In this document: positions 31,180 through 41,449 of the stretch, piece by piece | Numbering within the stretch: position 1 is the first letter of the stretch | How the letters are laid out: every line of letters starts with the position of its first letter | From: Lactarius indigo | Taxonomy: Eukaryota > Basidiomycota > Agaricomycetes > Russulales > Russulaceae | Length of the DNA: 64,000 nt | Assembly (NCBI GenBank): GCA_025766275.1 | Contig: JAFKAC010000003.1 | Coordinates: 2,232,001 to 2,296,000 of the forward strand | Reading direction: 5' to 3' | The notes under the pieces: model-generated | Database searches by the model: none | Seen by the model: only the letters and a program-made list of their open reading frames with translations | Told to the model about the DNA's origin: nothing | Made by a program: the position numbers and the translations under genes

Positions 31180-32635
31180 ATGTCGACTATCCTCAAATGT
31201 TCTCGCTTCGCGCGTCTCCCTATATCAAGGCATGCTCGTGCACTGGCGATACCCGCTGCCTCAGAGTCGCCACCACAGAAGAAGGGCTCTTTCACAGAGA
31301 CGTTGGCAGACGGTCCTTCGCTAGATGACTTTGTGTCTGACAATGTCACAGAACGTATCGTACTTGGAAATAAAAACACGTACGCTGAGACCTTTCCCCC
31401 TAACTGAACACAGCCTGACTGCACGCACACGCTTGATCCAGCCCTCGCCTGCCTTCCTACTTGAAGACGTCAATACCGACTGGTGCATCTTTCAGTAAAA
31501 TCAAGAAAGACCTCAGGGGGTTGGGATTGCACACGGTATGCGAAGAAGCACGGTGTCCTAATATCGGGGATTGTTGGGGGGGAAGGAAGGGGCAAGCCCA
31601 GAAGAGAGCAAGCGTGCAGCGACCGCCACCATCATGGTACGTTGTCCCAGCTTCCCACTGGTTCTTCATATCCGAACTGCCGAGCAGTTGATGGGCGACA
31701 CATGCACCCGAGGTTGTCGTTTCTGTTCAGTAAAGACATCGAAGACCCCACCACCTCTGGATCCACACGAGCCGGAGAACACCGCTGAAGCGATCAGCCG
31801 GTGGGGTTTGGGCTATATAGTCCTCACTAGTGTAGATCGTGATGGTATGTGCTCAAAAGCCTCATTTCATTTCAGAAGATTTATGTCGTGCCCAAGATCT
31901 TGCCGACTCTGGAGCATACCACTTTGCGGAGACGATCCGAAAGATCAAACAGAAGTACGTGACACCTGCTTTCGTACGGAGATACCTCTCAACGCGTCCC
32001 AAGGGCCCCACACACACTGGTAGAAGCGTTGACTGGTGACATGGCCGGTAACCTGGATCATGTGTCTGTAGTAGCGAAGTCCGGCTTGGATGTCTACGCC
32101 CACAACATCGAGACCGTCGAAGCTCTTACTCCTTTCGTCCGCGACCGCCGGGCGACGTTCCGGCAGAGTCTCAGTGTACTAGAGCGCGCCAAACAAGATG
32201 GAGTGCGGGTGACGAAGACCAGCGTTATGCTTGGTGTCGGAGAGACTGAAGACCAAGTTATGGACGCTCTCAGAGGTTAACTAATTTCCCTGGCTCACAC
32301 CGTGTGACCAATTTCGGCTAATCGATCTGCGTAGAACTTCGCAAAGTCGATGTCGATGTTGTGACTTTCGGCCAATACATGCGCCCCACAAAGAGGCACA
32401 TGAAAGTCGATCGTTACGTAGAACCAGCGGAATTTGATCGTTGGAAGCAAATCGCCGAAGATATGGGCTTCTTATACGTGGCTAGCGGGCCGCTAGTTCG
32501 CAGTAGTTACAAGGTTGGTGTGAGCTGTCCCCATCATCTTCCAAGGTTGTCTAATTTCTCTCCTAGGCTGGCGAATACTTTATCGAGAATGTACTCCGCG
32601 GAAGGGAACCGAGAAGAGGTCCCAGAATCTCGTAG
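31180..32635 (+). CDS. LIP5: Lipoyl synthase, mitochondrial
   Basis: Seven exons: 31180-31379, 31442-31636, 31688-31844, 31897-31954, 32004-32275, 32335-32513 and 32567-32635. The N-terminal ~30 residues are basic and Ala/Ser-rich, as in a mitochondrial presequence. Both iron-sulfur sites are present: the auxiliary cluster motif [15 protein letters not shown], and the radical-SAM motif CTRGCRFC at about 31695-31720. [20 protein letters not shown] and [13 protein letters not shown] follow, and the C-terminus ends in RGPRIS. The enzyme inserts two sulfurs into octanoyl groups on lipoyl domains such as that of the E2 encoded at 41450-43054. In the G run at 31575-31581 one G is missing relative to the conserved frame ([11 protein letters not shown]), a typical homopolymer error. 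Confidence 0.92.
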
Positions 32636-34605
32636 TTCAACAGGCGGGTACAGATGCGAAGCTATTTACATGACTTGCAGGCCTGTCCTAGAAGATGGTA
32701 TTAGAGGATATAATACAGTTGTCCCACCTCATCCGTTAAAGCTGAAGACAACGGGATGCTATGCGGCCCACTTCTGAACCGAAAACGTTTAGTCATTAAG
32801 CTTCACTGCGCTCTTACTGTTTTGGAGCCAGTTGTAAGCAGTGCGATCTAGGACGTTCCCCGCTCTCTTACGGGAAGAGATACTACCAAGTCATGATGGT
32901 GCCCACATAACATTGAACCTACAAACGGTCTGACGTGGGGGAGAATGTCGCTGACTAGGCATTCATCTCCACACTTGACATAGACTAGTCATGACGTATC
33001 GGACCAGTCAACGGAGAGGAAAGTCAGAGTGGCCTAACGGACAACCCGATTTAGTGTCTACTTGACTGAATCGGTGACACTAGAAGAATCACGGTTGAAG
33101 GCCTGCCCATCGTAGTGCGGCAAAGATCTATTGCCGGGTAGACCTCCGTCCCAGCAATAGGTCCAAGTAAGATGGAAGACGGAGAATGCTAGCCGCCAAC
33201 TAGGGTTGGGAAATAGGCTACTTGAAATCATCACGATCGTAGCCAATAAATTGCGTAAACTGAGAATTGATTCGCATGTCCTGGGAATCTATGAGGGTGT
33301 CACTTGATGACTGAAAGACTCGGATGTCCAGTGTGTTGGAGTCCAGTACGGAAAGGGATTTCTAGCAGGGGAACCTCTCGAGGCTTGTGCATGTGGGGTT
33401 GTGTTGCTGCGGGGCAAGATTTTCAGAGTCAGCTTCCCGTCTTCTCTGTACATGGTAGCTCCTCTACCGCACGACCCCTTGCATTCTTTCGATCAACCAA
33501 GGCCAGTTATTTGTCACCACCGGTTCGCCCAGTTCAATATCCTTGTGGCAGCCCGAAAAACGGTATCATATGAATTTCTCACAAGTGACCCCAATTGGTT
33601 ATGCAAGTAGCTCGTTCTTCCGATCAAAGGGCATAGACATTTGCATGTACGCCGTCGTTCAGACTTTGAACCATGTGGTCTCGTCTTGCGGGCCTGCTCG
33701 GAAACGAACAAAGAACAGGCAGACCTTCCCATGTCAAACAATGGTGCTTGATGTGGATGGGTGACAAGCAATGCTCTGCCGGTCCAACCGTGCTCTTGAT
33801 TACTTTCGAGGTTAAAGTTATACACCGTTTCGGTCATCGCCCTACCTTGCATGTCGATGCAGACTTCTATTACGAACTTGATGGCTTGAAGGTGGTCTAG
33901 TCACAAATGGCCAGGCGGAGCTCGAGCTGTCGACAAGTTCGTTCAGTCTAGTCACGGCTATCTGGGCACTTCATCTCGTGCGAGGCTTTTCTCCAGTAGA
34001 GATAGGCCCGCAGATGGTTTGTTCGTTTTCTTGTTCGTCTTCGTCCATTCCAAATTGCGGGCCCTAGCCGCTTGCATGGGATCCGGGACGTGTCGCGATG
34101 CCACACTATCGCGTGACACGAGCACTGGAGGTTCTGGGTCAACGACTCAACGAGCGGGGTTGCGCCACACCTTCAAAGTAATTGGTCAAAGAGCATGGTG
34201 ATGTCAAAAAGGCTGTCAAATTCTCCTCGTTAATGCTCCGAGGGCAAGAAAAAACGGCATAAATGATGCAATTCTGATCTTCACCAACAGACCGAGCATT
34301 CCTTCGTACTAAGTTCGAGCCATTGGGAGGGGACGGAAAATTACTCAACCATGCATGAGAGGGTAAGACATTGATATTGCAGTGTCATGGCTGAACGCCG
34401 CGCCCATACGAAAGCTCCTTGGTGAAATTCCGAGGGGACGTACTCGGCTTCCTATTCGCTACGTTCCAGACGGCGTGTGTACGCCGTTATTTAACGTACT
34501 TCAATGCACCCGACCTTCTGCACGCCGCCGCATTTATTATTTCGTTATCATTCAAAAACCGCTACAGTACCTAAATCATCTTCTATCTTTTTTCTGGACG
34601 CGGCC
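32636..34605. other. Gene-poor spacer
   Basis: Almost 2 kb without a gene I can defend. Open frames on both strands reach about 110 codons (for example 33514-33852 minus and 33304-33573 plus) but overlap one another, show no motifs and have no joining introns. No inverted repeats or transposon motifs were seen. It could hold a decayed gene or a non-coding RNA. Confidence 0.45.
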
Positions 34606-35213
34606 ATGATCGAGCTAGAAAATCGTTTGACCAACAGTGAAGTTTCCCCATTTTCTTTAGAGGCTCAGGACGAAGACTACGACACCTATCTCTTCTGGCC
34701 ATCACTTAATAGTGGGACAGCGACCTTCGACTTGACTTTCGATAAACTCTCTATGGGGACACATCAGAGAGTATGTCGCCTTTTCTTCGTGCTGCACAGA
34801 ACTCACCGGCACCGCGCAACTAGCATTTACCCCCCTTGTTCGATCCTGTCGATAGCTATGCGGGCTGGGACACGGCACCCTCGGTGCGTCGTACTCCGAC
34901 TTTGCATAGCAGTCCGCGGAACTGATATGGCCCGCAGTCCCCTTTATCCCTCGCACCGCCATCAGATTTCCGCTTCCATGCACCACTCGAGGACGATCGT
35001 GCAACTGATACCGAGATGTCAACGATCCAAGCAAAAGGCGTCCAGGAAAATGTAAGGGAAGAGGACCCACTTCCTAGGTATAGCAGCATGTTCAAAATGG
35101 GCCTCCTCCTTACGGTGCGTGGAAATGTGTGGCCATTGTTATCTCACCTTTTGACGATGGAGACAGCGAGCGGCGCAACATGTCGACCGTGCAGTGCAAA
35201 GCGTGGGGGATAA
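34606..35213 (+). CDS. Hypothetical protein, structure unsolved
   Basis: From an ATG at 34606 the frame encodes an acidic start (SLEAQDEDYDTYLFWPSL) followed by FDLTFDKLSMGTHQ. Coding-like pieces continue in shifted frames: SMSPFLRAAQNSPAP (about 34772), FDPVDSYAGWDTAPSVRRT (about 34840-34895) and APPSDFRFHAPLEDDRATDT (about 34955-35015). Their composition is consistent, and they seem parts of one protein interrupted by short introns or base errors. No family was recognised. A true end near 35213 is a guess. The neighbour downstream is the eS28 gene on the same strand. Confidence 0.4.
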
Positions 35214-35547
35214 GCTTCGCAACAACAAAGCGACGAGACAAAGCATTGGAGGGACTCACACTTCGGACAGCTGACCTCCGCCCCCGATAGTTAATATATA
35301 TACCGGAATCCATGGTAGTGAACTAGTGAACATTTAACTGGGTACTGTTAGTGGTTGTGTTGTGGTAGATCGTCGCACGAACATAATCATAATCTACGTC
35401 GTTATTCTATTCGCTAATGCCGATCTCATATATCGGCCAAATCCGGTTCTGACTCTAAACTTTATATTTCTGAACTTTGTTTTGTCGTGTCCTCATCCAC
35501 AAAGCACAACCGACTTTTGTTTGTGCTCATCGTTCACATTCAAATCA
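35214..35547. other. Promoter region of the eS28 gene
   Basis: 334 bases with pyrimidine-rich tracts near 35460-35530 leading to the start codon at 35548. Nothing else was recognised. Confidence 0.4.
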
Positions 35548-35929
35548 ATGGTACGCTCTATTTTCCACCGACTCGCATCGACATTCCTTACTGTTTCGAA
35601 ACAGGATTCATCAAAAGCTCCAGTAAAACTTGCTCGTGTCATTAAGGTCGTATTCTGCTCTTTGTGATTAAGTACTCAATGCTTACCTGGCGCGTGCTGC
35701 CCGGTTTTAGGTCCTTGGCCGCACTGGCTCTCGGGGAGGTGTCACACAAGTCCGCGTAGAATTCTTGGATGACACCACGCGAACTATCATCCGGAACGTG
35801 AAAGGGCCAGTGCGAGAGCAAGATATCCTGGCTCTGCTAGAGAGTGAGCGCGAGGCACGGTATGTCCACCACTAGTATGCTATATGATTACGTCTTCTAA
35901 CCACTGCGCGACGTAGCCGCCTCCGTTAG
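35548..35929 (+). CDS. RPS28: 40S ribosomal protein eS28
   Basis: Four exons: 35548-35550 (the start codon alone), 35605-35646, 35711-35859 and 35917-35929. Together they encode 68 residues, the standard eS28 length. The sequence is typical: [51 protein letters not shown] and the closing EREARRLR. The protein sits in the small subunit head near the mRNA exit. An intron directly after the ATG is common in ribosomal protein genes of basidiomycetes. The second intron must start at GTCGTA (35647) to give the canonical IKVLGR. Using the better-looking GTATTC three bases later would insert one Val. No frame breaks. Confidence 0.94.
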
Positions 35930-36290
35930 AATTGGTCGCGATTCCCGGTCCATGTGTTTTCACGTATCCCTCGTTGTGTCATGACATACTGTATGACAAT
36001 GCATACTTGATCAAAGGAACGAAAAGGTCTCCTGTGCCTTGCGGACAATGAAGATCTGACCCGGACCCGCTAGGGTCACAAGCTCTCAGCTGTGTTTGTG
36101 GTGATTAGTGCGATGACCGAACTATGTAGCTCGCGTGTGTAATCCTTAGTCGACTGTGCAACCACAGCCTGTTTACTCGTGTGTTTCACTATGTGGGCGT
36201 TAGTGAACCACCATCAGCATTAATCTCGGTACAAGCCGATATCTTGCTAATGATCAGGTCGCTCCACTGTACCCCTCCTATCGGGAAATC
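35930..36290. other. Spacer between eS28 and the GT8 gene
   Basis: 361 bases holding the eS28 3' end and the promoter of the glycosyltransferase. No gene, repeat or obvious TATA box was recognised. Confidence 0.45.
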
Positions 36291-37381
36291 ATGTCAAGAA
36301 AGGCAGCGTATGTTACGCTATTAACAAAGGACGCATACCTTCCAGGTGCACTGACCCTCGACTACTCCTTGAAGTCTGTCCAGTCTCAGTATTCGTTGGT
36401 CGTTTTGGTCACCCCAACATTGCCACAGCCGACCAAAGATGTTCTCACTCGATGTGGTATCCCGTTCCGAGAGGTCCAATCGTTGCGACCGGGAGGTGGA
36501 CAATATGTTCTCGCCGAGCATGACGAACGATTCGCAGACACTTGGACGAAATTGAGGTAGGAGAAATTGTTTTGGTCGACACTGCCTAGATTCATGTGCT
36601 TTCAAGGGTCTTTGAGTTGGTTGAATACGACGTAAGTCTTCTCAGAACTTCGCCATCCTTTCTTGATAGCTGAAAACCATGTTTCGCTTCAGCGCCTCGT
36701 GATGCTGGACTCTGACATGACCGTCATGCGCAATATGGATGAACTTATGGAGCTTGACCTGCCTGCGGACTGGATCGCAGCAGTACACGCGTGTGCGTGC
36801 AACCCCAGACGACTAGCCCATTATCCGAAAGACTGGTGGGTGACCTATACATCTGGCCGACCACATATTCTCAATGTGACTCCAGGGTCCCGGAAAATTG
36901 TGCATACACGCCTCTCCTCCATCCAACTGGCCATACCCAACCGACTTCCATAGAGCTGTCGAGCCCTCGTCCATACACCCTGCTGAACTCCGGCCTTGTT
37001 GTCCTTACACCTTCCGCCACACTTGCAAGATCGATCATAGATTTCCTTCACACTTCACCGCTTGTCCCCACATTCTCTTTTCCTGATCAGGACCTCCTTG
37101 CTGCCTTCTTCGAAGGGAGGTGGAAGCCGCTGCCCTGGGTATACAATGCACTGAAGACGTTGAGGGCGATTCACAAAGGCCTATGGCGCGATGAAGAGGT
37201 GCGATGCCTCCACTATGTTCTCCCAGATAAGCCATGGAAAAGAAGGGTTCGGGGAGGTGATGTTGTCGATGAATCAACAGAGACTCATAAGTGGTGGTGG
37301 GAACTCTTCGACAGGCTAGTCGACGAAATTGGGGAAGACTCTGAGACGCGAAAGTTACTTCTAGCGAATGTTGACAACTAG
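36291..37381 (+). CDS. GT8-family glycosyltransferase (glycogenin/galactinol-synthase-like)
   Basis: Four exons: 36291-36556, 36607-36631, 36693-36835 and 36886-37381, giving 309 residues. It starts MSRKAAYVTLLTKDAYLPGA, the nucleotide-sugar-binding beginning of GT8 enzymes. The DxD metal-binding motif is in RLVMLDSDMTVMRNMDELME. Later come PYTLLNSGLVVLTPS (the conserved LNSG), PDQDLLAAFFEGRWKPLPW and HYVLPDKPWKRR (HY..DKPW). There is no signal peptide, so it is probably cytosolic. Substrate cannot be told from sequence; members add glucose to glycogenin Tyr or galactose to inositol. The lack of long C-terminal glycogen-synthase-binding repeats argues against a classical glycogenin. No frame breaks. 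Confidence 0.88.
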
Positions 37382-37470
37382 AACCTATGCCGCTATGCGT
37401 AATCACTTAAATCGCCATCAACTCGGAGAGCAAAGTCGCGAGAGTCCGCGGGACCTGTGTTTGTAAAGTC

Positions 37471-38958
37471 CTAGGCTCTCCAAGCGACATGCACTTCGTC
37501 CGTTCTGAACCTTGCAAGTTTGTCGGTTATCACGTTTCCAAGGGACCGGAGAGAAAATACCTTTGCGTGCAAGTACTCTTTGTTATGGGAGTTTGGAAGC
37601 CCATCCGGTAACTCAGGAGGCCGGCCTGTGCGATCATAATGCCGTTGTCGATGCAGAACCTGTCTCGCGATGATTCGATACGTCCTGTAGAAACCGTAGT
37701 AAGACTGACCGTTCGTCAGTAGCGAACACTCTTCCACCTCGCTCCTCGGCCATGATGGCCATCATTTCCTGAAGCCTTATATTGCCTTTTACCAGCCGAA
37801 AGAGAATCAGCCTCTGACAAATGCCAAATCAAAGCGAGCACCCACAGCCGACACCGCCGACAATCAAAACCTCTTTACTTCCGATGTGGGCCATTGCGCG
37901 TTCCGTTATCTCCACAAGCATGGCGAAAATGGTCTCTTGCAGAGAGAAACACAAGTCTGCTGAAGTGAAGTAGTCTTCCTCGGCCCCTGTTTCGGGCGGG
38001 TCGTTCGGGCGATAACGCTTGTCATGCGTCAGTGACTCGGTGGCCGTCAGAATTCCGGACAGGCTGACGTCCATTCCTTTTGTCGCATAAGGCAAGGAGA
38101 CGAGACGCATTCCCCCTGTATGAGGATTTAGAACCCAAAATGAGTGAGACGAGTGGAGCCCGCAGGCACACGAACTTTTTAGGCTTCTTGCTCAATGTTG
38201 TATCCCGGACTCGGATCATTGCTGAGATTTATGACCCGCGCGAAACGATCCAGGCAATTTCCAACGGCGATGTCCAACGTCTCGCCAAAGATGCGATAGC
38301 ATTGACGAGAGTAAGCAATGACTTGGGTGTTCCCGCCTGAAACGTACAGTACGACGGGGTTCCGCGCGCCGGTGATTTCTCGACCCATCTCGATGTCTGG
38401 TGACGTTTATTTGGTTCAGGGGACTGAGTATAAACAAGTCGCGGTATACCTACGACCGACGCAGTGGTTGACTCCGACCAGCGGTTTGTCGAATAGAAGA
38501 GACAGTGTCCGAGCGACTAGGGCAACTGATTGTAGCGGAGCCCCCATGCCAGGCCCTACGCTGAAGCTTAAGGTGCTGTGTACAGCCGCACAATAAAAGA
38601 TACTGGAATGGACCTTTTGTATAACAGATACAGTCCAGATCATGCATGCCGACGCCGGATTTCGTAACAGCATCCTCGATGACTTTGAGGGCCCACTGTC
38701 GGTGGTGTACGGCTGTATCGCGAGGAAGGAAGCCTTCGCCAGGGGGTGTGATGTAGGTATGCCGCACGTTTGACAGCACAGTCGAAGATCCATCTAATCC
38801 GTGCCGTATGATTCCTGCACCGAGCTTATTTGCGGAACCCTCGAGTCCAAGCGCGAGATATGGCTTGTCTGTAATTTATAACGCTTGAGCTGAGCATTGA
38901 GAGATGGAGGAGACAAAGTACCCGCACCTGGCCTTTTGAGCGGCGATCTGGTTGGCAT
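37471..38958 (-). CDS. KAE1: KEOPS subunit Kae1, tRNA threonylcarbamoyladenosine synthase
   Basis: Exon 1 (38958-38928) starts [10 protein letters not shown]. The next exon gives [20 protein letters not shown]. Later pieces are [35 protein letters not shown] and the metal-binding NHCVGHIEMG, whose second His is completed across a splice. Then come [51 protein letters not shown] and the C-terminal [12 protein letters not shown] and [10 protein letters not shown], with the stop at 37471. This is the cytosolic Kae1/OSGEP branch, without a mitochondrial extension (Qri7 branch). It transfers the threonylcarbamoyl group to A37 of ANN-decoding tRNAs. All introns keep frame, and no errors were seen. 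It ends 89 bases from the converging GT8 gene. Confidence 0.93.
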
Positions 38959-39488
38959 CGCAAGATCAAACCCGACCAAGGTGTGAGTCAATCACGTGAA
39001 TACATCGTCAATCGCTCGGGAGCCCGGTCCGAGAAGTCGACGAAGGACTTGACATTTCGGTGGACTCGTTAGGTTTGTTATGGTATGGCATATTCCCTGA
39101 AAAGGGCCCAAGGGGCTTAAGAACTGTACAGTCGTCGATCCACTCTTATTGCATAGGTTAGAGTGTATACTGCGCCTCGGTCATCCTTGACTGACTCGGA
39201 AGTAGGTGCTCGCCTTTGCTACTTCATGCGGTGACACTGACACTCGCAGTACACGACGCGACGTTGTGGTCTTTAGCGTTCTTTCTCTGACTGAGTACAC
39301 CGTACACGACGCGACGTATTTTTTCAGGCGCATATAGACGTCCGCTGCGACCATAAGAGACAAATCACGGTCTGTTAGGACCCACAGGATCGCGACAGAG
39401 GCTGACGGTTAAGCGGTGCTCGCGAATTTCGGTTGATCAGCGCAGGTACGGCAGCTCTGGCAGTAGACTTGGGGTGTCGTCGTCAGCA
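38959..39488. other. Divergent promoter region of KAE1 and DUO1
   Basis: 530 bases between two outward-facing start codons. Holds the 16-nt direct repeat listed separately. No gene was recognised. Confidence 0.45.
39249..39317. repeat. Two copies of a 16-nt direct repeat
   Basis: GTACACGACGCGACGT lies at 39249-39264 and again at 39302-39317, a period of 53 bases, inside the shared upstream region of KAE1 and DUO1. The core ACGCG resembles the MCB element (ACGCGT) bound by MBF at G1/S genes, but each copy reads ACGCGACG, so this is suggestive only. Confidence 0.5.
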
Positions 39489-40525
39489 ATGGACTCTCTT
39501 GAATCCCCACCTTCTGGCGGCCCTCGGCTCCTTTCTGAATCTCCTCAATTCTCGTTGACCTCTGTCCCCTCGAGTTCCCATACGGGCCCATGCGGTGACG
39601 ATCTCTCCCTTTCTGACCTCTATCCCAACAATCGCCTCTCCCAGCGGCCAGCACAAGCTCGAAACGACCCGAAAACTCGACCGTCGATCGCTCAGGCCCT
39701 CGGTTTTGGCGCGACCGTCGTTCGTTCCCAAGACACAAGGACATCGAGTGTCCCAGAGGAAGAGCACGAGGGAGACGATGAAAATGATGACAACGCCGCG
39801 GCAGATGTTACTGTGCGAGCTGACGAAGATGTAGATCCGACACACCCGGCTTTACAGTTGCGCGAAGAAAAGCTACGGAGCGATCTTTTCGTGCTTCGGC
39901 AACTCAACGGTGCTTTCGAATCCTACAACGACGCGCTTCGAGAGACGCAAGCGGGTACGGAGGTGAGCTGCTGTCCTGATCGTCGCGAGTTCTCAGTCGG
40001 TAACGGACCACCCGCCTGTCGTCCTGCGACACAAGCGAGTCGTGGAGAAGCTCGAGCAAACAGATGCGTTGCTCAACAAGTACATCAATATTCTCTCTAA
40101 GTCTGGGCGGGTCAAGGACCTCATATTCGACGAGCGGTGGAAGGGTGCCGAGGCGGTACTGTTTTCCCTTTCGTTTTCCTCAGTTGGATAACCGTACTAA
40201 ATAAGACATCTACTAGGACGAGGCGTTTCTCGAGGAGGAAATACACGAACAGGAAGAGAAGCGGCGTCGCGAGGAAGAGGAGGGCATGCTTTCTGCACAG
40301 AGGGAGCAAGAACGAAGGGAAAAGGAAGAATTAGAACACGCATCGCGCGAGGAGGCCGAACGGCTCGAGCGCGAGAAAAGAGACAGGGTGGCCGCGCGGA
40401 GCACCAGCGGTGTGCGAGGGGTACGTGGAACGCGAGCATCCATGCGTGCTGGCGCGATGGCGAGAGGTGTTTCGAGACCTAGTGCGTCGTGCTTGCGAAC
40501 GACACCGCACGCACCGACGTCGTGA
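39489..40525 (+). CDS. DUO1: DASH complex subunit Duo1
   Basis: Starts MDSLESPPSGGPRLL at 39489. A Ser/Pro-rich and acidic N-terminus precedes the Duo1 domain: LRSDLFVLRQLNGAFESYND at about 39868-39935, then after an intron (about 39963-40039) RVVEKLEQTDALLNKYINIL and IFDERWKGAEA. After a second intron (about 40157-40217) comes a strongly charged coiled coil, EEEIHEQEEKRRREEEEG onward, ending in an Arg/Gly/Ala-rich basic tail. The DASH/Dam1 complex forms rings on kinetochore microtubules and is fungal-specific. The three exons keep frame. The very C-terminus (stop about 40525) could be different if a further intron exists. Confidence 0.78.
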
Positions 40526-41449
40526 ATTGCTCCGCTATAGCCCCTGCCTCGTCAACTGTCGTAGGAAACCATACAAATGCACCGAGCGGCACAGCTCCGC
40601 CAGGTCTCTCGAAAACCCCAAGGCCATCGTCATCTGCGTCTTCATCGCGGGACACAAGCCTACCTCGGGGCATATCGAAACGGTTGTGATTGAAGACCGA
40701 CATCCCCTTTCACTCGTATCGTACTTCTGTATGATCAATGCTTGTGTATCCATTGGCAAGGTGAACACACCGTGATGATAGCCATGCATCCTCATGTAAG
40801 GTAGAGGCACCCCCGCTGTATTGCGTGGCGGAGTCATATATAATAATCTCATCATTGCATGGGACAAGCTCAGCGTTGGACGTTAATGTCGGAGGGTAGA
40901 TGTAGAGGCGAACACGACTGCGGTTGCTTTAGGTACGGTGCTAGGACCGATAGTGAGTGACTGAGACCCTCGACTGAGGCAGAATTACAGTAAGCTCAAT
41001 GAAGTCTGACCATGTTCAACACCACATGGTGTGTCCGAAAGCACAATCCATTCACCCAGATGACACTAGCCTCATAAGCTGTCTGACTTCTGTATGAAGA
41101 GAGGGTTTCGGGATGCCCAGAATGGAAAATCATCGTGGGTTAGCACGGGTTAGGACCGATCAGTGCTCGATTGCCGGCTCATGGGCGCTTAGTGAGCTAC
41201 CCTTGCTTCCTTCGGATACCGGTGGCAATGGGCCGACAGCTGTGGAATCTGCTAGAGCCCGCATGACTTTATTCGTGACTCTTTCCTCTTTCACCAATTG
41301 ACACACCCTTCTTTAGGGAATAGATCGCACAGACAAGGAATAAAATATGACGGTGCAATGAGTGAGATTAGTACCTAAGTGAGGAGTATAAAAATCTATG
41401 CAGGCACAGCGAGGGTGATCTATCGAGCGCAAAGCTCTTTTCGCAGTGC
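40526..41449. other. Spacer between converging DUO1 and LAT1
   Basis: 924 bases. It should contain both terminators. Open frames such as 40410-40775 overlap the DUO1 tail and show no family motif. Nothing else is recognised. Confidence 0.45.

Noticed and set aside
30993..31430. Minus-strand frame across the CMC1/LIP5 promoter
   Set aside because: It overlaps LIP5 exon 1 antisense; the genuine minus-strand gene starts at 31057 as Cmc1.
33020..33110. tRNA-like string (gagtggcctaacggac)
   Set aside because: Resembles a tRNA D-arm but no acceptor stem or T-arm can be paired around it.
37471..38958. Mitochondrial paralogue Qri7 rather than Kae1
   Set aside because: The N-terminus lacks a presequence and starts just before [14 protein letters not shown], and the NHCVGHIEMG and C-terminal motifs are of the cytosolic Kae1 branch.
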